From Omnitrophica WOR_2 bacterium RIFCSPLOWO2_12_FULL_46_30 (GTDB lineage: Bacteria > Omnitrophota > Gorgyraeia > Gygaellales > UBA12090): a stretch of 9,126 bases of DNA. This document shows positions 1-6,041 of this stretch, one piece after another; the first letter of the stretch is position 1, and every line of letters begins with the position of its first letter. A program made the translations under genes and the position numbers. The DNA lies in the NCBI GenBank assembly GCA_001805845.1, contig MHHA01000014.1, positions 1 to 9,126 of the forward strand, in the 5' to 3' direction. Under the pieces are notes generated by a model. It searched no databases. It worked only from the letters and a program-made list of their open reading frames with translations, and had not been told where the DNA came from.

Positions 1-293
1 TTCTTATTGAGGATGCAGAGCGCCTCGCACTGGTCCTCCTGCGGGCAGACCCTGCCGCAGACAGCGGGAAGATTATTTCTTTCTTTGATTTTAGCCAGGG
101 CTTCTTTGATTTTGTCTTCGCGGATGAGTTTTATAAAAGCAGGTATATCTATTTCAACCGGGCATCCCTTAACGCATAAGGGGTCTTTGCACAAAAGACA
201 GCGGGCGGCTTCTTCCCGCGCCTGTTCTTTTGTATAACCCAGGGCAACTTCAAAGAAATTCTTTATCCTTTCTTTTGCATTCTGTTGTCTCAT
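1..293 (-). CDS. nfnB: NADPH-ferredoxin oxidoreductase large subunit / glutamate synthase small-subunit-like protein (N-terminal part)
   Basis: Only the first 97 codons are inside the window; the gene runs off the left edge. The visible part is the N-terminal iron-sulfur domain of the GltD/NfnB family. It carries a cysteine series C32-x2-C35-x4-C40-x3-C44-P, then V-C-G-R-V-C-P with C79 and C83, followed by C89 and C93, which would bind two [4Fe-4S] clusters. The FAD- and NAD(P)-binding domains lie outside. In NfnAB this subunit works with NfnA to couple NADPH, NADH and ferredoxin by electron bifurcation; close relatives are glutamate synthase small subunits and SudA-type sulfide dehydrogenases. 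The adjacent nfnA gene, whose stop overlaps this start by one base (TAATG), favours an NfnAB/SudAB-type complex over glutamate synthase. An AAGGA sits just before the start codon. Family certain; exact substrate inferred. Confidence 0.93.
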   Translation of the reverse strand, partial: MRQQNAKERIKNFFEVALGYTKEQAREEAARCLLCKDPLCVKGCPVEIDIPAFIKLIREDKIKEALAKIKERNNLPAVCGRVCPQEDQCEALCILNK

Positions 294-1138
294 TATTCCT
301 TGCGCGGACACATCTTATTCAGACACTCTTCTTTTTCTTTAAAGGAATTCAATCTTTTCTGTAATTCCGCGAAATCAACCAGATGCCCGTCAAACTCCGG
401 CCCGTCCACACAGCCAAACATCGTCTTGCCGCCCACGCTGACCCGGCAGCTTCCGCACATTCCGGTGGCGTCAACCATTATGGGATTCAGGCTGACAATA
501 GTTTTAATCTGATAGAGCTTAGTAAGTTCTGAGACGGCCCGCATCATCGCTACGGGCCCGACCGTATAGACAAGATCGGGGTATTTGCTATGGGTTGATT
601 TTTCTATCACCGTAAGCAGTCCTTTGAGGGTATCAGTCACCAGCCCTCCCTTGCCGTATGAACCGTCATCGGTGGTAATAAACAACTCATCAGCGGCCTG
701 TTTTAGTTCGTCTTCTAAAATAATTGACTCTTTAGTGCGGGCGCCGATAATGGCCAGCAGGCGGTTTCCTGCTTTTTTGAAGCTCCTGGCTACCGGCAAG
801 AGCTCGGCAATGCCCACGCCTCCGGCAACGCAAAGGACAGCGCCAAAGTTTTCAATGTGGGTCGGTGTTCCTAAGGGGCCTAAGATATGCTGGAGGGAGC
901 CGCCGGCATTAAGGGCGCCTAATTCCCGGGTTGAGAAACCAACCTCCTGGAAAATAATGGTGACTATCCCCTTAGTTCTGTCGGAATCGGCAATGGTTAG
1001 AGGTATGCGCTCGGAATTCTTCTTACTGACAATAACTACAAATTGGCCGGCCTGCGCTTTGGCCGCTATATCCGGCGCTTCAACAACGAGCCGGGTAATA
1101 TCTTTGGCTAAATTTGATTTTTCAATTATGCGAAACAT
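293..1138 (-). CDS. nfnA: NfnA-type ferredoxin:NADP+ oxidoreductase small subunit (FAD/NAD-binding, [2Fe-2S])
   Basis: A 281-residue flavoprotein of the ferredoxin-NADP reductase/dihydroorotate dehydrogenase electron-transfer subunit family, full length for NfnA/SudB. Residues 1-95 form the FAD-binding barrel with R44-I-P-L-T48. Residues 100-215 are the NAD-binding fold with the G106-G-V-G-I-A111 loop. The C-terminal part holds a [2Fe-2S] site with C228, C231 and C243, plus D223 placed like the unusual aspartate ligand described for NfnA. With NfnB it would transfer electrons between NADH, NADPH and ferredoxin in the cytoplasm. It lies 2 bases after apbE and overlaps nfnB by one base, so the three are probably co-transcribed and NfnA/NfnB translation coupled. 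A GAGGA lies about 14 bases before the start, rather far. An alternative reading is a sulfide dehydrogenase subunit; sequence alone does not separate these. Confidence 0.93.
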   Translation of the reverse strand: MFRIIEKSNLAKDITRLVVEAPDIAAKAQAGQFVVIVSKKNSERIPLTIADSDRTKGIVTIIFQEVGFSTRELGALNAGGSLQHILGPLGTPTHIENFGAVLCVAGGVGIAELLPVARSFKKAGNRLLAIIGARTKESIILEDELKQAADELFITTDDGSYGKGGLVTDTLKGLLTVIEKSTHSKYPDLVYTVGPVAMMRAVSELTKLYQIKTIVSLNPIMVDATGMCGSCRVSVGGKTMFGCVDGPEFDGHLVDFAELQKRLNSFKEKEECLNKMCPRKE

Positions 1139-1140
1139 CT

Positions 1141-2127
1141 TTATATGTCTTTTTCCTCAATTATCCTTGCCTGGACATTGCCGATTTTATCAAGCAGTTC
1201 CCGGCCTTTTTCTTTTCCTAAGACAAATACCGTTGTGCTTAAGGCGTCGGCAGCGGCAGCGTCTTCAGCAATTATGGTTACAGAAGCCAAGCCATTATTT
1301 ACCGGATAACCTGTCTTTGGGTCAATGATATGGCTGTAACGTTTCCCCTCGGCGATAAAATATTGCTGGTAATCGCCCGAGGTGGCTACTGCCTGGTTTT
1401 CCAGGTCTAAATAAAAAAGAAGCTTCTCGGGATTGCGCGGATGCTGGATGCCGATATGCCACTTGCGCTTTCCCTTCCTGCCTAAACAGTAGATATTTCC
1501 TCCGGCATTGACTAAGCAAGAGTTAATCCCCAGCCCCTTAAGCCGCAAAACAGCTTTGTCAACGGCATAGCCCTTGGCAATGCCGCCTAAATCAATGGAC
1601 ATTCCGGCCTGCCCCCCGAGGGGGGCTTGAGTGAATTTAATCAGCGATTCCTGCTCATTAATAAAAATTTTATCCGAGCCGACAAGGGCAAGCTTATCCT
1701 CAAGCTCATCTTCTGCCGGCAGGAGGTGAGCTGACTTTTTCTCCTGCGCCTCCTTAATCTTATTTTTCCAGGTATCAACCAGCGGGCTCACCGTGATATC
1801 AAAGGCCCCGCCGGAGAGCGCGTAATATTTTTTAGATTCCTTGATTAAATTCAGGAAATCCGCACTGGCCTTGATTTCGCCGTTTTTATTAAGCCGGGAT
1901 ATTTCAGATGCCGGCTCAAACTTATTGGCAATATTTTCTATTTTTTTTATCTCCTCAAACGCCGCATTCATTGCCGTTTTATCCTGACAGGTGATTTCTA
2001 CAAAGGTGCCCATCATAATGCGGGTTTCTTTATGATAAGGTTTCAAAGAACAGCCAGAAACAACAGACAGCAGACAACAGGCAGCAGACAGCAAAATATA
2101 AGATTTGCCCCGATAACCTTTACTCAT
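1141..2127 (-). CDS. apbE: FAD:protein FMN transferase, lipoprotein
   Basis: A 328-residue ApbE protein. It moves FMN from FAD onto a threonine of partner proteins such as RnfG/RnfD or NqrC/NqrB, on the outer face of the cytoplasmic membrane. The N-terminus is a lipoprotein signal peptide with lipobox V-S-G-C26. Family motifs follow in order: M-M-G-T-F near 38-42, D-L-G-G-I-A-K-G-Y-A-V-D at 179-190, V-N-A-G-G at 206-210, V-A-T-S-G-D at 247-252, H266-I-I-D-P-K-T-G, and the Mg-binding A-D294-A-L-S-T298. Two oddities: the signal peptide is encoded by a 7-base tandem repeat (2059-2093), and residues 169-174 (PLGGQA) look like a six-codon palindromic insertion. The start overlaps the polX stop (ATGA), suggesting translational coupling; no strong ribosome binding site is seen. 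Neighbouring nfnAB fits a redox role, although no FMN-accepting partner is in the window. Confidence 0.96.
   Translation of the reverse strand: MSKGYRGKSYILLSAACCLLSVVSGCSLKPYHKETRIMMGTFVEITCQDKTAMNAAFEEIKKIENIANKFEPASEISRLNKNGEIKASADFLNLIKESKKYYALSGGAFDITVSPLVDTWKNKIKEAQEKKSAHLLPAEDELEDKLALVGSDKIFINEQESLIKFTQAPLGGQAGMSIDLGGIAKGYAVDKAVLRLKGLGINSCLVNAGGNIYCLGRKGKRKWHIGIQHPRNPEKLLFYLDLENQAVATSGDYQQYFIAEGKRYSHIIDPKTGYPVNNGLASVTIIAEDAAAADALSTTVFVLGKEKGRELLDKIGNVQARIIEEKDI
1606..1629. repeat. Palindromic six-codon micro-insertion in apbE
   Basis: On the plus strand GGCYTG occurs at 1606-1611 and again at 1624-1629, exactly 18 bases apart. Between and partly within them is the inverted repeat at 1611-1626: GCCCCCC paired with GGGGGGC around a two-base centre GA. 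Removing one 18-base period would delete PLGGQA (residues 169-174) and leave K-F-T-Q-A-G-M-S-I-D-L-G-G, which reads like a normal ApbE. The element therefore looks inserted or duplicated in frame, just before the conserved D-L-G-G-I-A-K-G motif. Confidence 0.6.
2059..2093 (-). repeat. Heptanucleotide tandem repeat in the apbE signal-peptide codons (5 units)
   Basis: Five consecutive 7-base units fit TGYTGYY on the minus strand: TGCTGTC, TGCTGCC, TGTTGTC, TGCTGTC and TGTTGTT, at 2087-2093, 2080-2086, 2073-2079, 2066-2072 and 2059-2065. They encode the hydrophobic core of the ApbE signal peptide, just before the lipobox cysteine. Because 7 is not a multiple of 3, gain or loss of one unit would shift the reading frame, whereas three units would add or remove seven residues. 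Confidence 0.85.
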
Positions 2128-3845
2128 TTTTTAAATAACTTCATCAGCTCTTCGCATGACAGGGTATTGAGGACATCATCCTTAGTGAGCCAGCCGCGCC
2201 TTGCCGTAGCCACGCCCAGGCGCATATATCTAAGCTGATTAGCGCTGTGGGCATCAGTTGAAATAGCTAATTTTACGCCTTTTTCTTTCGCCTGGCGGGC
2301 GTTAGTGTCGTTTAAATCCAGCCGCAGCGGATAGGCGTTAATTTCTAACGCTGTCCCATAATCGGACGCTGCTTTAAAGAGCTGCTCAAAATTTATTTCA
2401 TAGCCGTCCCGCGTTCCCCAGAGCCTTCCTGTGGGATGGCCAATGATATCCACATTTTTATTTTTACAGGCGCTCACTAAGCGCCTGGTGCTTTGAGCCC
2501 TTGATTGTTTAAAGCCGCTATGGATTGCTGCTACCACAACGTCAAATTCAGCCAGGACAGCATCCGGATAATCAAGTCCTCCATTTGCGTCAATGTCAAC
2601 TTCTGTCCCGAAAAGTATCCTGAAATTTCTCATTTTTGAGTTTAATTTATCAACCTCTGCCTTTTTTGTCTTTAGTTCCTCTATTGACAGGCCCCCTGCT
2701 ACCTTCAGGCCCTGCGAATGGTCGCTTATGTTCAGGTATGTATAGCCTGATTGCCTGGCCGCATCAGCCATTTCCAAGATGCCCTGCTGGCCGTCGGAAT
2801 ATTTTGAATGGGAGTGAAAATCGCCTCTGATGTCTTTTAAAGAGACAAGCTCTGGCAGTTGATCTTGAGCTGCTAATTCCGCTTCGCCCCTGTCTTCCCG
2901 TAACTCCGGTTCAATGAAGCTTAGGCCCAGGCATTTAAAAATTTCTTCCTCTGTCTTGCCCAGAAGATAGGTTTCTTTATTATTCTTGAGCTTAAAAACG
3001 CCGTATTCATTTATCTTTAGATCTTTCTTGATTGCCAGGCGGCGAATCTTAATATTAAAATTCTTTGAACCGGTAAAATAAATCAGCGCTGAACCGTAGC
3101 TTTTTTCTTCCACCACCCTCAAGTCTACCTGGGCGCCCTCCTTGGTGATTATTGAAGATTTGGTCGCGCCTTTTAGGGTTATATCTTTAACCGCAGGCAG
3201 TTTTACAAAGGTATCCATAACTTTATCCGCATAATCAGAGACAACTAAAATGTCAATATCCCGGATTGTCTCTTTCATCCGGCGCAAGGAACCGCAGGCA
3301 GCTATTTTTTTGACATAAGACAGGCTTTTAAGCGGGGTTATGAATTCATCCGCTGTTAGGATTGCCGTAGCCAGGTCCATTCTCTCCCGGCCTTTTTCAA
3401 GCAGGGCTATGCCTTTTAAGATATTTTCTACCGTCTTTTCTTTTATTCCTTCCAGTTCCAGAAGTTTTCCCTGGCGGGCAGCTTTTTCTAACCCCGCGAT
3501 GCTTTTGATTTTCAGCTTTTGATGGAATAACCTTGCATGCTTTGGCCCTACGGAAGGGATATTGAGTAAATCCATGAGCCCCTCGGGAATTGTCTTCCTG
3601 AGTTCTTCGTAAAATTTGAGCTTTCCGGTTTTAGCGATTTCCATAATTTTCCCGGATAAATCCGAGCCGATGCCGGGGATAGTCTTGAGCCGGTTTTCGT
3701 TGATCAGGCCCTGGATATCTTCGCTTGAGGACTCGATATTCTGGGCTGCCCGTTCATAGGCGCGGATACGAAAGACGTTTTCGCCCTTGAGCTCTAAAAT
3801 TTTGGCAATGTTACGAAAGATTTCAGCAATGGTTTTGGTTATCAT
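2124..3845 (-). CDS. polX: Family X DNA polymerase with PHP exonuclease domain (PolX)
   Basis: A 573-residue bacterial PolX of the usual length, a gap-filling repair polymerase fused to a 3'-5' exonuclease. The N-terminal 8-kDa-like part holds helix-hairpin-helix segments near 56-67 (I-P-G-I-G), 96-107 (I-P-S-V-G) and 131-142. The nucleotidyltransferase core has C184-G-S186-L-R-R, the catalytic pair D196-I-D198 and the third aspartate D241. The C-terminal PHP domain (about 341-573) keeps its metal ligands: H344-S-H346, D351, D375-H376, E415, H442, H470, and D531-A-H533. All key residues are present, so both activities are expected. It starts 6 bases after panE with an AGAGG just upstream, overlapping the panE stop, and its TGA stop overlaps the apbE start. 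Role in base-excision or gap repair is inferred from characterised bacterial PolX. Confidence 0.97.
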   Translation of the reverse strand: MITKTIAEIFRNIAKILELKGENVFRIRAYERAAQNIESSSEDIQGLINENRLKTIPGIGSDLSGKIMEIAKTGKLKFYEELRKTIPEGLMDLLNIPSVGPKHARLFHQKLKIKSIAGLEKAARQGKLLELEGIKEKTVENILKGIALLEKGRERMDLATAILTADEFITPLKSLSYVKKIAACGSLRRMKETIRDIDILVVSDYADKVMDTFVKLPAVKDITLKGATKSSIITKEGAQVDLRVVEEKSYGSALIYFTGSKNFNIKIRRLAIKKDLKINEYGVFKLKNNKETYLLGKTEEEIFKCLGLSFIEPELREDRGEAELAAQDQLPELVSLKDIRGDFHSHSKYSDGQQGILEMADAARQSGYTYLNISDHSQGLKVAGGLSIEELKTKKAEVDKLNSKMRNFRILFGTEVDIDANGGLDYPDAVLAEFDVVVAAIHSGFKQSRAQSTRRLVSACKNKNVDIIGHPTGRLWGTRDGYEINFEQLFKAASDYGTALEINAYPLRLDLNDTNARQAKEKGVKLAISTDAHSANQLRYMRLGVATARRGWLTKDDVLNTLSCEELMKLFKK

Positions 3846-3851
3846 TAACCT

Positions 3852-4778
3852 CTATACCTGCAATGCGTAGCTTGATTCAATCGCCTTGACTAAATTAGTC
3901 AATACCGCGTTTACCGGGGTTGGTATGCCTAAGCCCTGGGCATGCCTGACCACGGCTCCGTTTATAAAATCAATTTCAGTGCGCCTTTGTTTTAAAACAT
4001 CCTGGAGCATGCTGGAGACGTTGGCTGCGGTTGCTTCACAAACTGCCTCAACCTTAGAGAGCGGGTCGTCATAAATTAACCTGATTCTTTTTTTCTTCGC
4101 AACTTTTATTGCTTCGTTGACCGCTTCTTCCAGGATTTTCCTTGAGCCGTCAAATTCAATCAGCCTGCCGTTGTTCAGGCGGGTGATCGCGGTAAGGGCG
4201 TTGATGCCTACGTTAATAATCAGCTTTGACCAGAGAAGGGCTTTAATGTCTTTGGTAATCCGGGTCTCCAGCCCCGCCTTATTAAAGAGTTCGCGGATAT
4301 AGCGCAGTTCAGCGGTAATTTTGCCATCCATCCGGCCGAACACAGTTTCCCCGCGCCCGGCGTGCCTTATTGAGCCTGCGGCTAAAAGCGTTGCTCCGTG
4401 ATTAGTGGCGCCGCCCAGGGTTCTTTCCTGGCCGGCTACTTCGGAGATGATTTCCGTGTTGCCTAAGCCGTTTTGAAGGCTGAGGACTAAAGTTGATTCG
4501 CCAAGCATGGCCTTGATATCCTTAAGGGCGCCTTTGGTGTCATAGGATTTTACCGCTATAATGATAAGGTCCTGCGGGCCTATTTCTTCGGCTTTAGCAG
4601 TGACGTTAACTTTTGCCTGCCAGTTGCCAGAGATGCCCTCTATCTTTATCCCCTGGTCCCTGATTTTCAGGGCGCGCTCGGCATTTTTATCTAAAAGCCA
4701 GATTTCTTCCCTGCTTTTTGAGAGAAAACTAGCTAAGAGGCAACCCATTGCCCCCGGCCCAATGATTGTGATTTTCAT
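3852..4778 (-). CDS. panE: 2-dehydropantoate 2-reductase (ketopantoate reductase)
   Basis: A 308-residue cytoplasmic NADPH-dependent reductase that turns ketopantoate into pantoate on the way to coenzyme A. The N-terminal Rossmann fold opens with G7-P-G-A-M-G12. K77 (A-V-K-S-Y-D) and N103 (L-Q-N-G-L-G-N) match nucleotide/substrate contacts of the family. The helical C-terminal domain has catalytic K185 in W-S-K-L-I-I-N-V-G-I-N, with N189 and N193, then S256 (S-S-M-L-Q-D) and E268 (T-E-I-D-F-I-N-G). Length and motif order are those of E. coli PanE. A GGGAG ribosome binding site (plus-strand 4787-4791) lies 8 bases before the start. It sits between recO and polX with gaps of 20 and 6 bases; no panB or panC is nearby, so its position here reflects operon packing rather than pathway clustering. 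Some family members reduce other 2-oxo acids, so substrate is likely but not proven. Confidence 0.93.
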   Translation of the reverse strand: MKITIIGPGAMGCLLASFLSKSREEIWLLDKNAERALKIRDQGIKIEGISGNWQAKVNVTAKAEEIGPQDLIIIAVKSYDTKGALKDIKAMLGESTLVLSLQNGLGNTEIISEVAGQERTLGGATNHGATLLAAGSIRHAGRGETVFGRMDGKITAELRYIRELFNKAGLETRITKDIKALLWSKLIINVGINALTAITRLNNGRLIEFDGSRKILEEAVNEAIKVAKKKRIRLIYDDPLSKVEAVCEATAANVSSMLQDVLKQRRTEIDFINGAVVRHAQGLGIPTPVNAVLTNLVKAIESSYALQV

Positions 4779-4786
4779 ATGCTTAT

Positions 4787-4791
4787 CTCCC
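4787..4791 (-). promoter_or_regulatory. Ribosome binding site of panE
   Basis: GGGAG on the minus strand, 8 bases before the panE ATG (4778-4776), inside the 20-base gap after the recO stop. It supports the chosen start codon. Confidence 0.6.
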
Positions 4792-4798
4792 TGGCGCG

Positions 4799-5545
4799 CT
4801 ATTGTAAAACTTCTAACAGCTCGCCGGATTTTGGCCTGAGCTGTAAATGAAATTCCATGAAATTATGCAGGATGTTTTTGAGTTCATCTCTTACTTTTGC
4901 GCTCAAACCCAGCCGTAAGGCGTCCTCCCAATTGCCCTCTTCAATATGCAATATAGAGGCGATGGTTCCCCCGAGCACATCGGTAGAATAGCTATCGCCA
5001 GCGCCGCAGCGGGCGCAAACGAGCCCTCCGCGCCTGACATTAAAAAAAGCCGCAGCGGAAATATCCCGGTCGCAGGCTATGCAGCCATCTAATCTTGGCC
5101 GGAAGCCGATGCTTTTTAAGAACTTAATCAGGAATATATACAGAACCTTTTGCGCATCGTAGCCGGAAGACATTTGTTTTAAGGCAGAGAGAGTCAGTTC
5201 GTAGCCGTCTATATTTTTATCATCCGGCTGCATCAGGCGCCCGATGAGGTCCATGATGTAACTGGCGTGGGCAATTGATTTTAGATTATTTCTGATCACG
5301 CTAAAATCGTCTTTTAAGTCGCACTGTGAAATAAGATGCAGGCCTGAATTGCGCGCTTGATAAAAAATAATATCATTGAGAGAAAATGGCTCTAAGTTAG
5401 AAGCGAATTTCCTGGAGTCGCTGCGTATCCCTTTTAGAATCCCGTCTAATCTGCCGTACTCTCTGGTAAAAAGATGCGCGATCAGGCTGGTTTCCCGAAA
5501 ATCGTAGGTCTTCAGAACTATTGCTTCTGCTTTGAGAATAGCCAT
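4799..5545 (-). CDS. recO: DNA repair protein RecO
   Basis: A 248-residue recombination mediator that, with RecR and RecF, loads RecA onto SSB-coated single-stranded DNA and anneals strands. The N-terminal OB-fold begins with K-A-E-A-I-V-L-K-T-Y-D-F-R-E-T-S, the standard RecO opening, followed by L-F-T-R-E-Y-G and the G-I-R-S stretch. A helical domain follows, with a four-cysteine zinc site C155-x2-C158 and C177-x2-C180. Length is normal. The ATG at 5545 is preceded in frame by a TGA six codons upstream, so no longer start is possible. No ribosome binding site stands at the usual distance; a GGGGAAGG lies about 25 bases up, inside the 3' arm of the hairpin at 5564-5596, which could limit translation. 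The gene follows ybeY by 49 bases and precedes panE by 20. The era gene commonly found beside recO is absent. Confidence 0.95.
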   Translation of the reverse strand: MAILKAEAIVLKTYDFRETSLIAHLFTREYGRLDGILKGIRSDSRKFASNLEPFSLNDIIFYQARNSGLHLISQCDLKDDFSVIRNNLKSIAHASYIMDLIGRLMQPDDKNIDGYELTLSALKQMSSGYDAQKVLYIFLIKFLKSIGFRPRLDGCIACDRDISAAAFFNVRRGGLVCARCGAGDSYSTDVLGGTIASILHIEEGNWEDALRLGLSAKVRDELKNILHNFMEFHLQLRPKSGELLEVLQ

Positions 5546-5563
5546 GGAGTATTTTCTTAATCA

Positions 5564-5596
5564 GATCCTTCCCCCGCAAAGAGCGGGGTCAGGATC
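5564..5596. repeat. Imperfect palindrome/hairpin between ybeY and recO
   Basis: Outer arms GATCCT (5564-5569) and AGGATC (5591-5596) and inner arms CCCCGC (5572-5577) and GCGGGG (5583-5588) pair around a five-base loop. A two-by-two internal mismatch separates the arms, which in the minus-strand RNA is GA opposite GA, a tandem G-A pair that often stacks stably. The 3' end in transcript sense is followed by TGATTAAG, with no U-run, so it is not a typical rho-independent terminator. It covers the only purine-rich stretch ahead of recO and its outer arm overlaps the ybeY stop codon. Confidence 0.7.
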
Positions 5597-6041
5597 AAGA
5601 AAATCGCTTCGCGATTTTCTTGAAGATCTCCTCCTGCTTCTTGAACATTTTTCTTTTTGCCTTTTGGGTGGTGTCATCGTAGCCGCAGAGATGCAGGATT
5701 CCGTGAATAATGTAGAGCATGACTTCCTTTTTCAATGAGGTATGATAAATCTGGGCGTTTCTTTTTGCGGTATCTATGGAAATTGCCAGCTCTGCGCCAT
5801 GCGCTCGGTAGTCAAAAACCAATACGTCGGTAGGAGTATTGCGTTTTAGATATTTTTGATTTAAATCTTTGATCTTTTCGTCGTTAAAGAAAACAACGGC
5901 TATCGGCCGCCTCAGGGGCGCCCTTTTAAGCAGTTTAAAGATTTTCTGGATGCAGCTTTTTATCCTGCCCTGGGAGAAAGGCAGCCGCCCGGCTTCCTTT
6001 CTGCTTATGGTGATTTCCTTCCGGGTATTCAATCCGTCCAT
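5595..6041 (-). CDS. ybeY: Endoribonuclease/rRNA maturation factor YbeY
   Basis: A 148-residue metalloprotein for 16S rRNA 3'-end maturation and ribosome quality control. The order is family-typical: strand E-I-T-I-S near 9-13, F-F-N-D-E-K-I-K-D-L-N-Q-K-Y at 51-64, T-P-T-D-V-L-V-F-D-Y at 69-78, and the zinc motif H113-G-I-L-H117-L-C-G-Y-D-D123. The third ligand is aspartate rather than the usual histidine (H-x3-H-x5-H). From memory the Bacteroidetes-type YbeY likewise has L-H-L-C-G-Y-x-D and a Y-L sequence after L-N, so this looks like a known subtype rather than a dead enzyme. The start at 6041 is the only ATG giving the first strand; it lies 107 bases inside the upstream 7TM-HD gene, with no clear ribosome binding site. 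The last codons and stop overlap two hairpins. Confidence 0.93.
   Translation of the reverse strand: MDGLNTRKEITISRKEAGRLPFSQGRIKSCIQKIFKLLKRAPLRRPIAVVFFNDEKIKDLNQKYLKRNTPTDVLVFDYRAHGAELAISIDTAKRNAQIYHTSLKKEVMLYIIHGILHLCGYDDTTQKAKRKMFKKQEEIFKKIAKRFS
5597..5621. repeat. Perfect 11-bp inverted repeat at the end of ybeY
   Basis: AAGAAAATCGC (5597-5607) and GCGATTTTCTT (5611-5621) pair around a three-base loop. The sequence is coding: it makes the last residues of YbeY (K-K-I-A-K-R-F-S plus part of the stop). In transcript sense the tip contains GCGAAGC, known as an exceptionally stable minihairpin in DNA. It has an A-rich/T-rich symmetric shape like a weak bidirectional terminator, but the GC core is only about 4 bp. 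It abuts the next palindrome (5564-5596) without a gap. Confidence 0.7.

Noticed and set aside
585..1328. A 247-codon open frame on the plus strand.
   Set aside because: It is antisense to nfnA and the end of apbE, both of which have full sets of family motifs; its own translation shows no recognisable domain and is rich in Ser/Pro as expected of a shadow frame.
4799..5595. Missing era, dgkA or cdd between ybeY and recO as evidence of a deletion.
   Set aside because: Gene content between ybeY and recO varies widely among bacteria, and both genes are intact with no remnant between them.
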